In this document: one piece after another, positions 1 to 5,653 of the stretch
Layout of the letters: each line of letters begins with the position of its first letter
Position numbering within the stretch: position 1 is the stretch's first letter
From: an uncultured Collinsella sp.
GTDB taxonomy: Bacteria > Actinomycetota > Coriobacteriia > Coriobacteriales > Coriobacteriaceae
Length of the DNA stretch: 8,665 bases
Reading direction: 5' to 3'
Assembly (NCBI GenBank): GCA_902468695.1
Contig: CABQZS010000006.1
Coordinates: 1 to 8,665, forward strand
The notes under the pieces: model-generated
The model's database searches: none
What the model saw: only the letters and a program-made list of their open reading frames with translations
Told to the model about the DNA's origin: nothing
Position numbers and translations under genes: made by a program

Positions 1-1917
1 CTCGCCCGCAGCGGCACGGTCGCTCAGCACCACGATGTTCACGCCATCGCGAACCGCAGCCTCGACGTCTTCGGCAAGCTGCTTGAGCGCAGCCTGCAGC
101 GCGCCCTCACCCGCGTCGCGGCGGTACACGGCACGGAACCGGCGGGGCTTAAAGCCCACGCGGTCGATGGCGCAAATGCGGTCGAACTCCTCCTCGCTCA
201 GCAGCGGGCGCTCCAGGTGCACCAGCTGGCAGGCCGTACGGGAGTCCTCGAGCAAGTTGCCGTGGTTGCCCAGGTAGAGCGTGGTCGAAGTCACCATATG
301 CTCGCGCAGGGCGTCGATCGGCGGGTTCGTAACCTGGGCGAACAACTGATAGAAGTAGTCAAAGAACGAGCGCGTCTTCTTGGACAGGCAAGCCAGCGGC
401 GCATCGATGCCCATCGAGGCGAGCGGTGCCTTGCCCTGCTGGGCCATGGGACGCACGACCTCGTCGACGTCATCCCAGTGGTAGCCGAGCTTGGCCATAC
501 GCACGGCGGCGGGCACCTCGGCGTCCTCGGCGGGCGTTGCCGCAACGGGCTCATCGAGCGCGTCAACGGTTAGCGTCTCCTCGGCAATCCAATCACGGTA
601 GGGCTTTTCCTTGGCGTAACGAGCACGCAGCTCATCGTTGTAGATGACGCGCCCGCGGGCAAAGTCGACCTCGAGCATCTGGCCCGGTCCCAGGCAGCCG
701 CTCGTCAGGATGTTCTCGGGGCTCACCTCGATGGTGCCCACCTCGCTCGCCAGCATAAAGCGACCGTCGCGCGTCACATAGTAGCGGGCGGGACGCAGGC
801 CGTTACGGTCGAGGGCGGCACCCAGCGTGCGACCGTCGGTAAAGGCGATGGCCGCCGGGCCATCCCACGGCTCCATGAGCATGGACTGGTAAGCGTCGTA
901 GGCGCGGCGCTCCTCACTCAGGCTGTCGTTGTGGTCCCACGGCTCGGGCAGCAACATGGACGCGGCACGCGTAAGCGGGCGACCGTTCATGACCAGGAAC
1001 TCGAGCACGTTATCCAGAATCGCGGAGTCGGAGCCCTCGCGGTTGATGATGGGCATCACGCGCTCAAGATCGTGCTGCAGCACGGGGCTGTACAGGTTGG
1101 GCTCGCGGGCGCGGATCCAGTTGACGTTGCCCTTGAGGGTGTTGATCTCGCCGTTGTGGATGATAAAGCGGTTGGGATGTGCGCGCTCCCAGCTGGGTGT
1201 GGTGTTGGTGGAGTAGCGCGAGTGGACGAGCGCCACGGCCGTCTTGACGGCGGCGTCGTTGAGATCGATGAAGAAGCGGCGCATCTGCGTGGCGACCAGC
1301 ATGCCCTTGTACACGATGGTGCGCGAGCTCATGGAGCACACATAGAAGATCTTGTCGCGCAGGGCAAACTCAGCATCGGCCTTCTTTTCGATGGTGCGGC
1401 GGCACACGTACAGACGACGCTCGAAGGCATCGCCGGCGGGCGTGTCGTCCGGACGGCCCAGGAAGGCCTGCAGGATAGTGGGCATGCAGGCGCGGGCCGT
1501 CTCGCCCAGGTCGTGCGGGTCGACCGGTACCTCGCGCCAAAAGAGCAGCGGCACGCCGGCCTCGGCGCAACCCTCTTCAAACACGCGGCGGGCATCCTCT
1601 ACGCCCTTGTCGTCCTGCGGGAAGAACAGCATGGCCACGCCATAGTCGCCCTCTGCCGGCAGAATCTGGCCGCACTTTTGAGCCTCTTTACGGAAAAAGT
1701 GATGCGGAACCTGGAACAGGATGCCAGCGCCGTCGCCGGTGTTCTTCTCGAGTCCCGTGCCACCGCGGTGCTCCAAGTTGACCAGAATGGACAGCGCATC
1801 GTCCAAAATCTGGTGATGGCGCCCACCGTTGATATCGGCAAGCGCGCCGATGCCACACGCATCGTGGTCGAATTCGGGGCGATAAAGGCCCTGCTGCTGA
1901 GCGGAATCTGCCTGCAT
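1..1917 (-). CDS. gltB: Glutamate synthase (GOGAT) large subunit, N-terminal 639 residues
   Basis: This is the amidotransferase end of glutamate synthase, which transfers the glutamine amide nitrogen to 2-oxoglutarate to make two glutamates during ammonium assimilation in the cytoplasm. The frame is open from ATG at 1917 to the window edge. A class II glutamine amidotransferase domain fills about residues 21-430. The nucleophile is probably Cys21 in DACGIG, exposed after removal of a 20-residue propeptide. HNGEINTLKGNVNW (254-267), SDSAILDN (296-303) and LDRNGLRPARYY (369-380) are family signatures. The central domain begins near 475 and carries PLASMGIDAPLA (498-509) and QLFAQVTNPPID (524-535). 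The FMN/iron-sulfur synthase domain must lie beyond the window, since full proteins are about 1,500 residues. GGGGAGG at 1924-1930, six bases upstream, fixes the start. Whether gltD follows cannot be seen. Confidence 0.96.
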   Translation of the reverse strand, partial: MQADSAQQQGLYRPEFDHDACGIGALADINGGRHHQILDDALSILVNLEHRGGTGLEKNTGDGAGILFQVPHHFFRKEAQKCGQILPAEGDYGVAMLFFPQDDKGVEDARRVFEEGCAEAGVPLLFWREVPVDPHDLGETARACMPTILQAFLGRPDDTPAGDAFERRLYVCRRTIEKKADAEFALRDKIFYVCSMSSRTIVYKGMLVATQMRRFFIDLNDAAVKTAVALVHSRYSTNTTPSWERAHPNRFIIHNGEINTLKGNVNWIRAREPNLYSPVLQHDLERVMPIINREGSDSAILDNVLEFLVMNGRPLTRAASMLLPEPWDHNDSLSEERRAYDAYQSMLMEPWDGPAAIAFTDGRTLGAALDRNGLRPARYYVTRDGRFMLASEVGTIEVSPENILTSGCLGPGQMLEVDFARGRVIYNDELRARYAKEKPYRDWIAEETLTVDALDEPVAATPAEDAEVPAAVRMAKLGYHWDDVDEVVRPMAQQGKAPLASMGIDAPLACLSKKTRSFFDYFYQLFAQVTNPPIDALREHMVTSTTLYLGNHGNLLEDSRTACQLVHLERPLLSEEEFDRICAIDRVGFKPRRFRAVYRRDAGEGALQAALKQLAEDVEAAVRDGVNIVVLSDRAAAGE

Positions 1918-1959
1918 CGCGATCCTCCCCTAGATATTTAGACAGTCAGTTGAATAGGC

Positions 1960-1988
1960 ATACTAGGAGCATCGCCGGCCTGTTGTGT
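1960..1988 (-). promoter_or_regulatory. Probable gltB promoter with a poor -35 element
   Basis: On the minus strand TAGTAT (1960-1965) makes a fair -10 element. The hexamer 17 bases upstream (ACACAA, 1983-1988) does not resemble TTGACA. Transcription would start near 1953 and leave a leader of about 36 bases before the gltB ATG. A weak -35 next to a repeated-motif cluster would suit an activator-dependent promoter. The placement is inferred. Confidence 0.35.
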
Positions 1989-2018
1989 TTCCCACCCGTT
2001 TCGAAACAATCGCGTAAC
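1987..2018. promoter_or_regulatory. Clustered GTTTC/GAAAC/GTAAC pentamers upstream of gltB, operator candidate
   Basis: The plus strand reads GTTTC (1987-1991), six bases, GTTTC (1998-2002), GAAAC (2003-2007), six bases, GTAAC (2014-2018). The two inner pentamers form a perfect 10-bp palindrome. On the gltB strand this is GAAAC-N6-GAAAC beside GTTAC-N6-GTTTC. The actinobacterial nitrogen regulator GlnR binds GTnAC-N6-GAAAC, so spacing and half-site type are similar, but no box matches fully. Relative to the proposed gltB start site it covers about -34 to -65, a usual activator position. Confidence 0.3.
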
Positions 2019-2100
2019 GCACGCCCTACGAGTGGACACCGCCGACCTCAAGGGCGACAACATAGGCCCCAAGTTCGGCCTGCAAGCTCACCGCTTCAAA

Positions 2101-2160
2101 CATCTCAATCTGTAACAGTAAGATCCAATTTCCATCCCTAGTTGTTACAGATCAAGACAT
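2101..2160. repeat. Palindromic intergenic repeat, copy 1
   Basis: The left arm TCTCAATCTGTAACA (2103-2117) faces the right arm TGTTACAGATCAAGA (2143-2157) across a 25-base centre. Thirteen of 15 positions pair. The two exceptions are C-A and A-C on the plus strand, which become G-U wobbles in minus-strand RNA. The centre shares A.A.CC..TTT..A...CTAG spacing with the copies at 4431 and 4504. This copy lies in the divergent gltB/gpmA gap, 139 bases before the gpmA ATG. Confidence 0.8.
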
Positions 2161-2215
2161 TTCAGCAATCCCCTTTCACCATCCTATTCAAATACAACAA
2201 TTTTGTTAGTCTTGG

Positions 2216-2244
2216 TTAACTTTTTAGCCTAAAACGGGTATCCT
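2216..2244 (+). promoter_or_regulatory. Probable gpmA promoter
   Basis: TTAACT (2216-2221) and TATCCT (2239-2244) are separated by 17 bases, each matching four of six positions of the vegetative sigma consensus. The region just upstream is AT-rich and contains AACAA-TT-TTGTT (2196-2207). The leader to the gpmA start would be about 45 bases. It is the best-spaced pair in the gap, but the match is moderate. Confidence 0.45.
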
Positions 2245-2296
2245 TTGCGGCGTCAAACAAACGGCACGCATGCCGTGCCACATTAAGGAGGCCCCT

Positions 2297-3070
2297 ATGG
2301 CACACCAGACAGACCGGCAGACGATCCAACTCGTCCTTATCCGCCACGGAGAGTCGGAGTGGAACAAACTCAACCTGTTCACCGGCTGGACCGACGTAGA
2401 GCTCACCGACACGGGCCGCGAAGAAGCCGCCGCAGGCGGTCGAGCCCTCAAAGAAGCCGGTTTCGACTTTGACGTCTGCTACACTTCGCGCCTCAAGCGC
2501 GCGATCCACACCCTCAACATCGTGCTCGGCCAAATGGACCGCGAATGGCTGCCCGTCAACAAGTCCTGGAAACTCAACGAGCGCCACTACGGCGCGTTGC
2601 AGGGTCTCAACAAGGCCGATGCCGCGGCGGAGCACGGCGACGAGCAGGTGCTCATCTGGCGCCGCTCCTTCGATATCTGCCCGCCGGCACTCGAGCCGAA
2701 CGACGCACGCGATCCCCACACCCAGGAGCAATACCGTGATGTCGCACCCGACCAGCTGCCCTACACCGAGTGCCTCAGGGACACGATAGCCCGTGCCTGG
2801 CCTTATTTCGAAGACGAGATTCGCCCCCAGATGCTCGCCGGCAAGCGCGTACTCATCGCCGCACACGGCAACTCCCTGCGCTCTCTCGTCATGAAGTTCG
2901 AGCACCTCACGCCCGAGGAGATCCTCAAGGTCAACATCCCCACCGGCGTGCCGCTCGTCTACACCTTCGATGCCGATTTCAACGTCCTCGACAAGCGCTA
3001 CATCGGCGACCCGGCGACCATCGCCGCCAAGATCGACGCCGTGGCCAACCAAGGCAAGGCGCGCAGGTAA
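2297..3070 (+). CDS. gpmA: 2,3-bisphosphoglycerate-dependent phosphoglycerate mutase
   Basis: This cytoplasmic enzyme interconverts 3-phosphoglycerate and 2-phosphoglycerate in glycolysis and gluconeogenesis through a phosphohistidine intermediate. The 257-residue product has the normal length for the dPGM family. LIRHGESEWN at 14-23 carries the phosphorylated His17 with Arg16. FTGWTDVELTDTG (28-40), TSRLKRAIHT (63-72), and NERHYGALQGLNK (94-106) with Glu95 are family blocks, and AAHGNSLRSLV (188-198) carries the second active-site His190. AAGGAGG at 2285-2291, five bases before ATG, decides the start; an upstream ATG at 2270 has no ribosome site and adds non-family residues. The mntH-like gene follows 75 bases downstream in the same direction, so co-transcription is possible. 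Confidence 0.97.
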   Translation: MAHQTDRQTIQLVLIRHGESEWNKLNLFTGWTDVELTDTGREEAAAGGRALKEAGFDFDVCYTSRLKRAIHTLNIVLGQMDREWLPVNKSWKLNERHYGALQGLNKADAAAEHGDEQVLIWRRSFDICPPALEPNDARDPHTQEQYRDVAPDQLPYTECLRDTIARAWPYFEDEIRPQMLAGKRVLIAAHGNSLRSLVMKFEHLTPEEILKVNIPTGVPLVYTFDADFNVLDKRYIGDPATIAAKIDAVANQGKARR

Positions 3071-3088
3071 CCCCAACCCAAACCCGAC

Positions 3089-3123
3089 GCGTGGCGCCGC
3101 ACGACCCAGATGCGACGCCACGC
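3089..3123 (+). other. Hairpin in the gpmA-mntH spacer
   Basis: GCGTGGCG (3089-3096) and CGCCACGC (3116-3123) are perfect 8-bp inverted arms around a 19-base loop. The stem ends 10 bases before the ribosome site of the transporter gene. There is no following T-run, so it is not a standard terminator. It could stabilise or process the mRNA or affect translation. It could also be chance in GC-rich DNA. Confidence 0.35.
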
Positions 3124-3145
3124 CGCCCATACACAGGAGCGCACC

Positions 3146-4402
3146 ATGCTCAACCATCTCAAACAACACTTTGGCTCCCGACGCACCGGCGGTCACGGAG
3201 GTCTAGACATCGCGCGGCATATCGGCCCCGGGCTGCTCGTGACCGTCGGCTTTATCGATCCGGGCAACTGGGCCTCCAATATGGCCGCGGGTTCGCAGTT
3301 TGGCTACGCGCTGCTGTGGATCGTCACACTGTCCACGATTATGCTCATTGTGCTGCAGCACAATGCGGCGCACCTGGGTATCGCCACGGGCGCCTGTCTT
3401 GCCGAGGCCACGACGCGCCACCTGCCCCGCCTCGTCGGGCGTGTGATACTCGGCAGCGCATATCTAGCCACGATCGCCACCGCCATGGCCGAAGTCCTGG
3501 GCGGTGCGATCGCGCTTCAAATGCTCTTTGGGCTGCCCGTGCGCGCTGGCTGCGTCATCGTGGCGGCAGTATCGATGGCGATGCTCATGACGAGTTCCTA
3601 CAAGCGCGCCGAGCGATGGATCATCGCCTTCGTAGGCGTGGTAGGCCTCTCGTTTTTGGCCGAGCTTGCGCTGGTCAAGGTCGACTGGCCGCAGGCCGCC
3701 GCAAGCTGGATCACACCCAGCATGCCCACCGGCTCGGCCACGATTATCGTAAGTGTCCTAGGCGCGGTCGTTATGCCCCACAACCTCTTCCTGCACTCCG
3801 AGGTCATCCAATCCATGCACTTCGAAGGCCAAGGCGAGCAGGTTATCGAAGAACGTCTGCGCTACGAGCTCTTTGACACGCTCTTTTCGATGGGCGTGGG
3901 CTGGGCAATCAACTCGGCCATGGTCATCCTGGCCGCAACGACCTTCTTTGCGCACGGCATGGTCGTAGACGACCTCGCCGTCGCAGCGGCCACGCTCTCC
4001 CCCATCTTGGGCCCGGCGAGCTCGACCATCTTTGCGGTGGCGCTGCTGTTTGCGGGCCTCTCGAGTAGTGTGACGGCGGGCATGGCGGCGGGCACTATCA
4101 CCGCGGGCATGTTCGACGAGGAATACGACATCCACGACCGGCACTCATCGATTGGAGTGGCGGTCTGTTTCGTCGGCGCAGTGGCGGCGTGCCTGATCGT
4201 CCCGAATCCTTTTGAGGGTCTCATCTGGAGTCAGGCGCTGTTGTCGCTTCAGTTGCCGATTACGGTCTTTGTGCTCATACGACTCACCAGTTCGCCCCGC
4301 GTTATGGGCAAATACGCCAACTCGCGCCCGCTCAACGCGCTGCTCGTAGGGATCGGCGTCATCGTGACGATTCTCGATGTCGTGTTGTTGACAGGGATGT
4401 AA
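3146..4402 (+). CDS. mntH: Nramp-family divalent metal (Mn2+/Fe2+) transporter
   Basis: This is an inner-membrane secondary transporter of the Nramp/MntH family, which imports Mn2+ and often Fe2+ with protons. At 418 residues with about eleven hydrophobic segments it is a normal bacterial length. The metal site in transmembrane segment 1 is visible as GFIDPGNWASN (Asp38, Asn41), and that of segment 6 as AVVMPHNLFLHS (Met210, followed by Pro211-His212). The soluble loop EGQGEQVIEERLRYE (227-241) follows segment 6, as in the family. CAGGAG at 3134-3139, six bases upstream, supports ATG 3146; the in-frame ATG at 3110 lacks a ribosome site. I see no Mn riboswitch in the short spacer. The symbol is used for the family, and substrate choice is inferred from the DPGN/MPH residues. 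Two palindromic repeats begin 28 bases after the stop. Confidence 0.93.
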   Translation: MLNHLKQHFGSRRTGGHGGLDIARHIGPGLLVTVGFIDPGNWASNMAAGSQFGYALLWIVTLSTIMLIVLQHNAAHLGIATGACLAEATTRHLPRLVGRVILGSAYLATIATAMAEVLGGAIALQMLFGLPVRAGCVIVAAVSMAMLMTSSYKRAERWIIAFVGVVGLSFLAELALVKVDWPQAAASWITPSMPTGSATIIVSVLGAVVMPHNLFLHSEVIQSMHFEGQGEQVIEERLRYELFDTLFSMGVGWAINSAMVILAATTFFAHGMVVDDLAVAAATLSPILGPASSTIFAVALLFAGLSSSVTAGMAAGTITAGMFDEEYDIHDRHSSIGVAVCFVGAVAACLIVPNPFEGLIWSQALLSLQLPITVFVLIRLTSSPRVMGKYANSRPLNALLVGIGVIVTILDVVLLTGM

Positions 4403-4430
4403 CGAGGCCGCATGTCCACCCAGTCAAACG

Positions 4431-4485
4431 TCTCGATCTGTAACATCTAAACCCGCTTTTGATGTCTAGATGTTACAGATCGAGA
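4431..4485. repeat. Palindromic intergenic repeat, copy 2
   Basis: TCTCGATCTGTAACA (4431-4445) and TGTTACAGATCGAGA (4471-4485) are perfect 15-bp inverted arms around a 25-base centre. TCTA/TAGA at the centre edges extend pairing to 19 bp. Compared with copy 3, an A-T pair has become G-C in both arms, a compensatory change. It starts 28 bases after the transporter stop codon and could act as a 3' hairpin, though no T-run follows. Confidence 0.85.
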
Positions 4486-4503
4486 TCATTCCGAGGGACA
4501 GCT

Positions 4504-4572
4504 CCGTTTGTCTCAATCTGTAACACGTAGACCCCGTTTTCACTGCTAGATGTTACAGATTGAGACAAACGG
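4504..4572. repeat. Palindromic intergenic repeat, copy 3 (longest)
   Basis: The arms 4504-4525 and 4551-4572 are perfectly complementary over 22 bp, including GTTTGTCTCAATCTG and CAGATTGAGACAAAC. They surround a 25-base centre of the same length as in copies 1 and 2. It starts exactly 80 bases after copy 2. TAG (4528-4530) and CTA (4546-4548) inside the centre can add three pairs. Together with copy 2 it separates the convergent transporter and rubredoxin genes. Confidence 0.88.
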
Positions 4573-4630
4573 TCGGCCGGACTCACGACAGACAGGATCA
4601 GCTAACAGCAGCCGTGATCCCTTGGGGGCG

Positions 4631-4670
4631 GAAGAAAAGGGCCCCGGCCGAGAATTCGACCGGGACCCTT
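4631..4670 (-). terminator. Intrinsic terminator of the rubredoxin gene
   Basis: Read on the minus strand, a stem of AAGGG-T-CCCGG against CCGGG-G-CCCTT (4637-4647 with 4660-4670; one mismatch, 12-base loop) is followed by TTTTCTTC. It lies 40 bases past the rubredoxin stop. No T-run follows on the plus strand, so it should act only on the minus strand. Confidence 0.75.
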
Positions 4671-4710
4671 GGACAGAGCTCTGTATGGCTAATCGCCGTG
4701 TGTCTACGAG

Positions 4711-4854
4711 CTACTCCTCGACAAGCTCAAACTCATCGGGGCCGACGCCGCAGACCGGGCACACGTAGTCCTCGGGCAGCTCGGGCGTGTCGACCTCAAC
4801 CTCGTAACCGCAAACGGTGCACACGAACTTATACGTCTTCTTCTCCTCAGCCAT
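4711..4854 (-). CDS. Short rubredoxin
   Basis: This small cytoplasmic electron carrier binds one iron through four cysteines. The 47-residue product carries CTVCG (Cys12, Cys15) and CPVCG (Cys32, Cys35), and YVCPVCGVGPDEFE (30-43) is a classic rubredoxin C-terminal block. Only 16 residues separate Cys15 and Cys32, against about 29 in ordinary rubredoxins, so the usual middle segment is missing. That shortness resembles rubredoxin domains fused to other proteins. AGGAG at 4861-4865, six bases upstream, fixes the start. The flavin reductase gene ends 88 bases upstream in the same direction, and in several anaerobes such domains form one protein. An own promoter and terminator suggest it can be made independently. 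Confidence 0.88.
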   Translation of the reverse strand: MAEEKKTYKFVCTVCGYEVEVDTPELPEDYVCPVCGVGPDEFELVEE

Positions 4855-4897
4855 GATGTTCTCCTCTCGAACGTGACTGCTGGTGTACTTGCTTATT

Positions 4898-4925
4898 AGT
4901 ATATATTCTCAATAATATAATGCAA
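4898..4925 (-). promoter_or_regulatory. Rubredoxin promoter
   Basis: On the minus strand TTGCAT (4920-4925) and TATACT (4898-4903) are separated by 16 bases in an AT-rich block unlike its surroundings. The inverted pair TACTTGC (4886-4892) and GCAAGTA (4922-4928) spans the promoter, one arm over the -35 and the other near the expected start site. An operator is possible. The leader would be about 36 bases. Confidence 0.6.
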
Positions 4926-4942
4926 GTATTTTTAGAACATTT

Positions 4943-5446
4943 CTAGCCTTGATACGACGAAGCTTTGGGCGGCGTCTTGCCCTTCAAGACCTTGTGATAG
5001 TAGTCATAGGTCAGCGGGGCCTCGCCGCTCAAGCGCTCGGCATCCTCCACCTCGCCGATAAAGAGCAGGTGCGTGCCCACATCCACGGTATCAATCAGAC
5101 GGCAGCTAAACAGCGCCGCCGCGTGCTCGGGCACATAGGGCATGCCCAGCGCGGTCTCGTGGGTCTCGTACTTGGCAAACTTGTCGTAATCGCTGCTGGT
5201 GCGGAAGCCAAAGTTGCCGATATAGGACATGTCGGCGGTCTGGTCAATCACGGTCAGCGCGAAGGCCTTAGCCGATGCGATTACGCCGGACGTGACATTT
5301 TCCTTGTTCACGGCAATCGAGATGCGCGGCGGGACGGATGTCACCTGCACCGCAGTGTTGATAACGCAACCGGCACGCAGCCCGTCGGCCGCGGCACTCA
5401 CCACATACAGGCCACTCGGCATCGTAAAGAACGCAGTTTTGTCCAT
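4943..5446 (-). CDS. Flavin reductase domain protein (high-molecular-weight rubredoxin type)
   Basis: This is an FMN-binding split-barrel flavoprotein of the flavin reductase-like family, 167 residues, cytoplasmic. GLYVVSAA (12-19), NTAVQVTSVPPRISIAVNK (30-48), THLLFIGEVEDAE (125-137) and PLTYDYYHKVLKGKTPP (144-160) match the flavoprotein half of the fused flavin reductase-rubredoxin proteins (Hrb in Moorella). Those pass electrons from NAD(P)H to flavodiiron oxygen/NO reductases. Here the protein stops just after the point where the fused rubredoxin would begin, and a separate rubredoxin gene follows 88 bases on. ATG 5446 is chosen because GGGGAG (5455-5460) precedes it; a longer frame from 5539 would read through the terminator hairpin. 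No convincing promoter is seen between that terminator and the start. The electron acceptor is not encoded in this window. Confidence 0.87.
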   Translation of the reverse strand: MDKTAFFTMPSGLYVVSAAADGLRAGCVINTAVQVTSVPPRISIAVNKENVTSGVIASAKAFALTVIDQTADMSYIGNFGFRTSSDYDKFAKYETHETALGMPYVPEHAAALFSCRLIDTVDVGTHLLFIGEVEDAERLSGEAPLTYDYYHKVLKGKTPPKASSYQG

Positions 5447-5497
5447 AACGATCACTCCCCTAGCTCGGGTTGGAACCTCATGGATGTATGTACCCAC

Positions 5498-5532
5498 AAA
5501 AAAAGGCGGCACCCATAACGGACGCCGCCTTT
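5498..5532 (-). terminator. Intrinsic terminator between smpB and the flavin reductase gene
   Basis: On the minus strand a perfect 9-bp stem (AAAGGCGGC 5524-5532 against GCCGCCTTT 5502-5510) with a 13-base loop runs into seven consecutive T (5498-5504). It should end the smpB transcript. It is only 51 bases before the flavin reductase ATG, so it also lies in that gene's likely leader and could act as an attenuator. Confidence 0.85.
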
Positions 5533-5575
5533 GAGACATATGTGTCAGAACAGTAAGAAAGATGAGACACCCGCA

Positions 5576-5640
5576 GTTGCGGTGAAATAGGGACTGAATA
5601 GCCCCTCAAACAGGCAAAACAGTCCGTATTCCACCGCAAC
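5576..5640. repeat. Long inverted repeat (21-bp arms) downstream of smpB
   Basis: GTTGCGGTGAAATAGGGACTG (5576-5596) faces CAGTCCGTATTCCACCGCAAC (5620-5640), pairing at 19 of 21 positions around a 23-base loop. One mismatch is A-C on the plus strand, so a minus-strand RNA would pair at 20 of 21 with one G-U. No T-run follows, and a proper terminator lies farther on. Arm and loop lengths resemble the other palindromes here, but the sequence is unrelated. It may be a dispersed intergenic repeat or a 3' RNA-stabilising hairpin. Only one copy is visible. Confidence 0.75.
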
Positions 5641-5653
5641 TTATACAGAGTGC

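Noticed and set aside
931..1941. Plus-strand open frame of 336 codons
   Set aside because: It lies antisense to the clear gltB reading frame, has no family features or ribosome site, and reflects GC-rich codon bias.
2216..3196. Minus-strand open frame of 326 codons
   Set aside because: It is antisense to gpmA, which has all catalytic motifs; the frame is a shadow of its codon use.
2770..3876. Plus-strand open frame of 368 codons
   Set aside because: It covers parts of gpmA and mntH in another frame and gives an arginine-rich, non-protein-like product.
4431..4572. CRISPR-like array
   Set aside because: Only two units with palindromic arms, a conserved rather than unique centre, and no cas genes.
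4595..4620. Hairpin GGATCA/TGATCC
   Set aside because: Only six outer pairs with a 14-base loop and no T-run; not distinguishable from chance.
4949..5518. Plus-strand open frame of 189 codons
   Set aside because: It is antisense to the flavin reductase gene and has no recognisable features.
5447..5539. N-terminal extension of the flavin reductase
   Set aside because: It would translate the terminator hairpin and adds 31 residues with no family match; ATG 5446 has a good ribosome site.
5533..5546. Near-palindrome GAGACATATGTGTC
   Set aside because: Short, with one mismatched pair and next to the terminator; chance is likely.
5540..5650. tmRNA gene (ssrA) next to smpB
   Set aside because: No tRNA-like ends, T arm or tag-peptide frame is present; only the inverted repeat is found.
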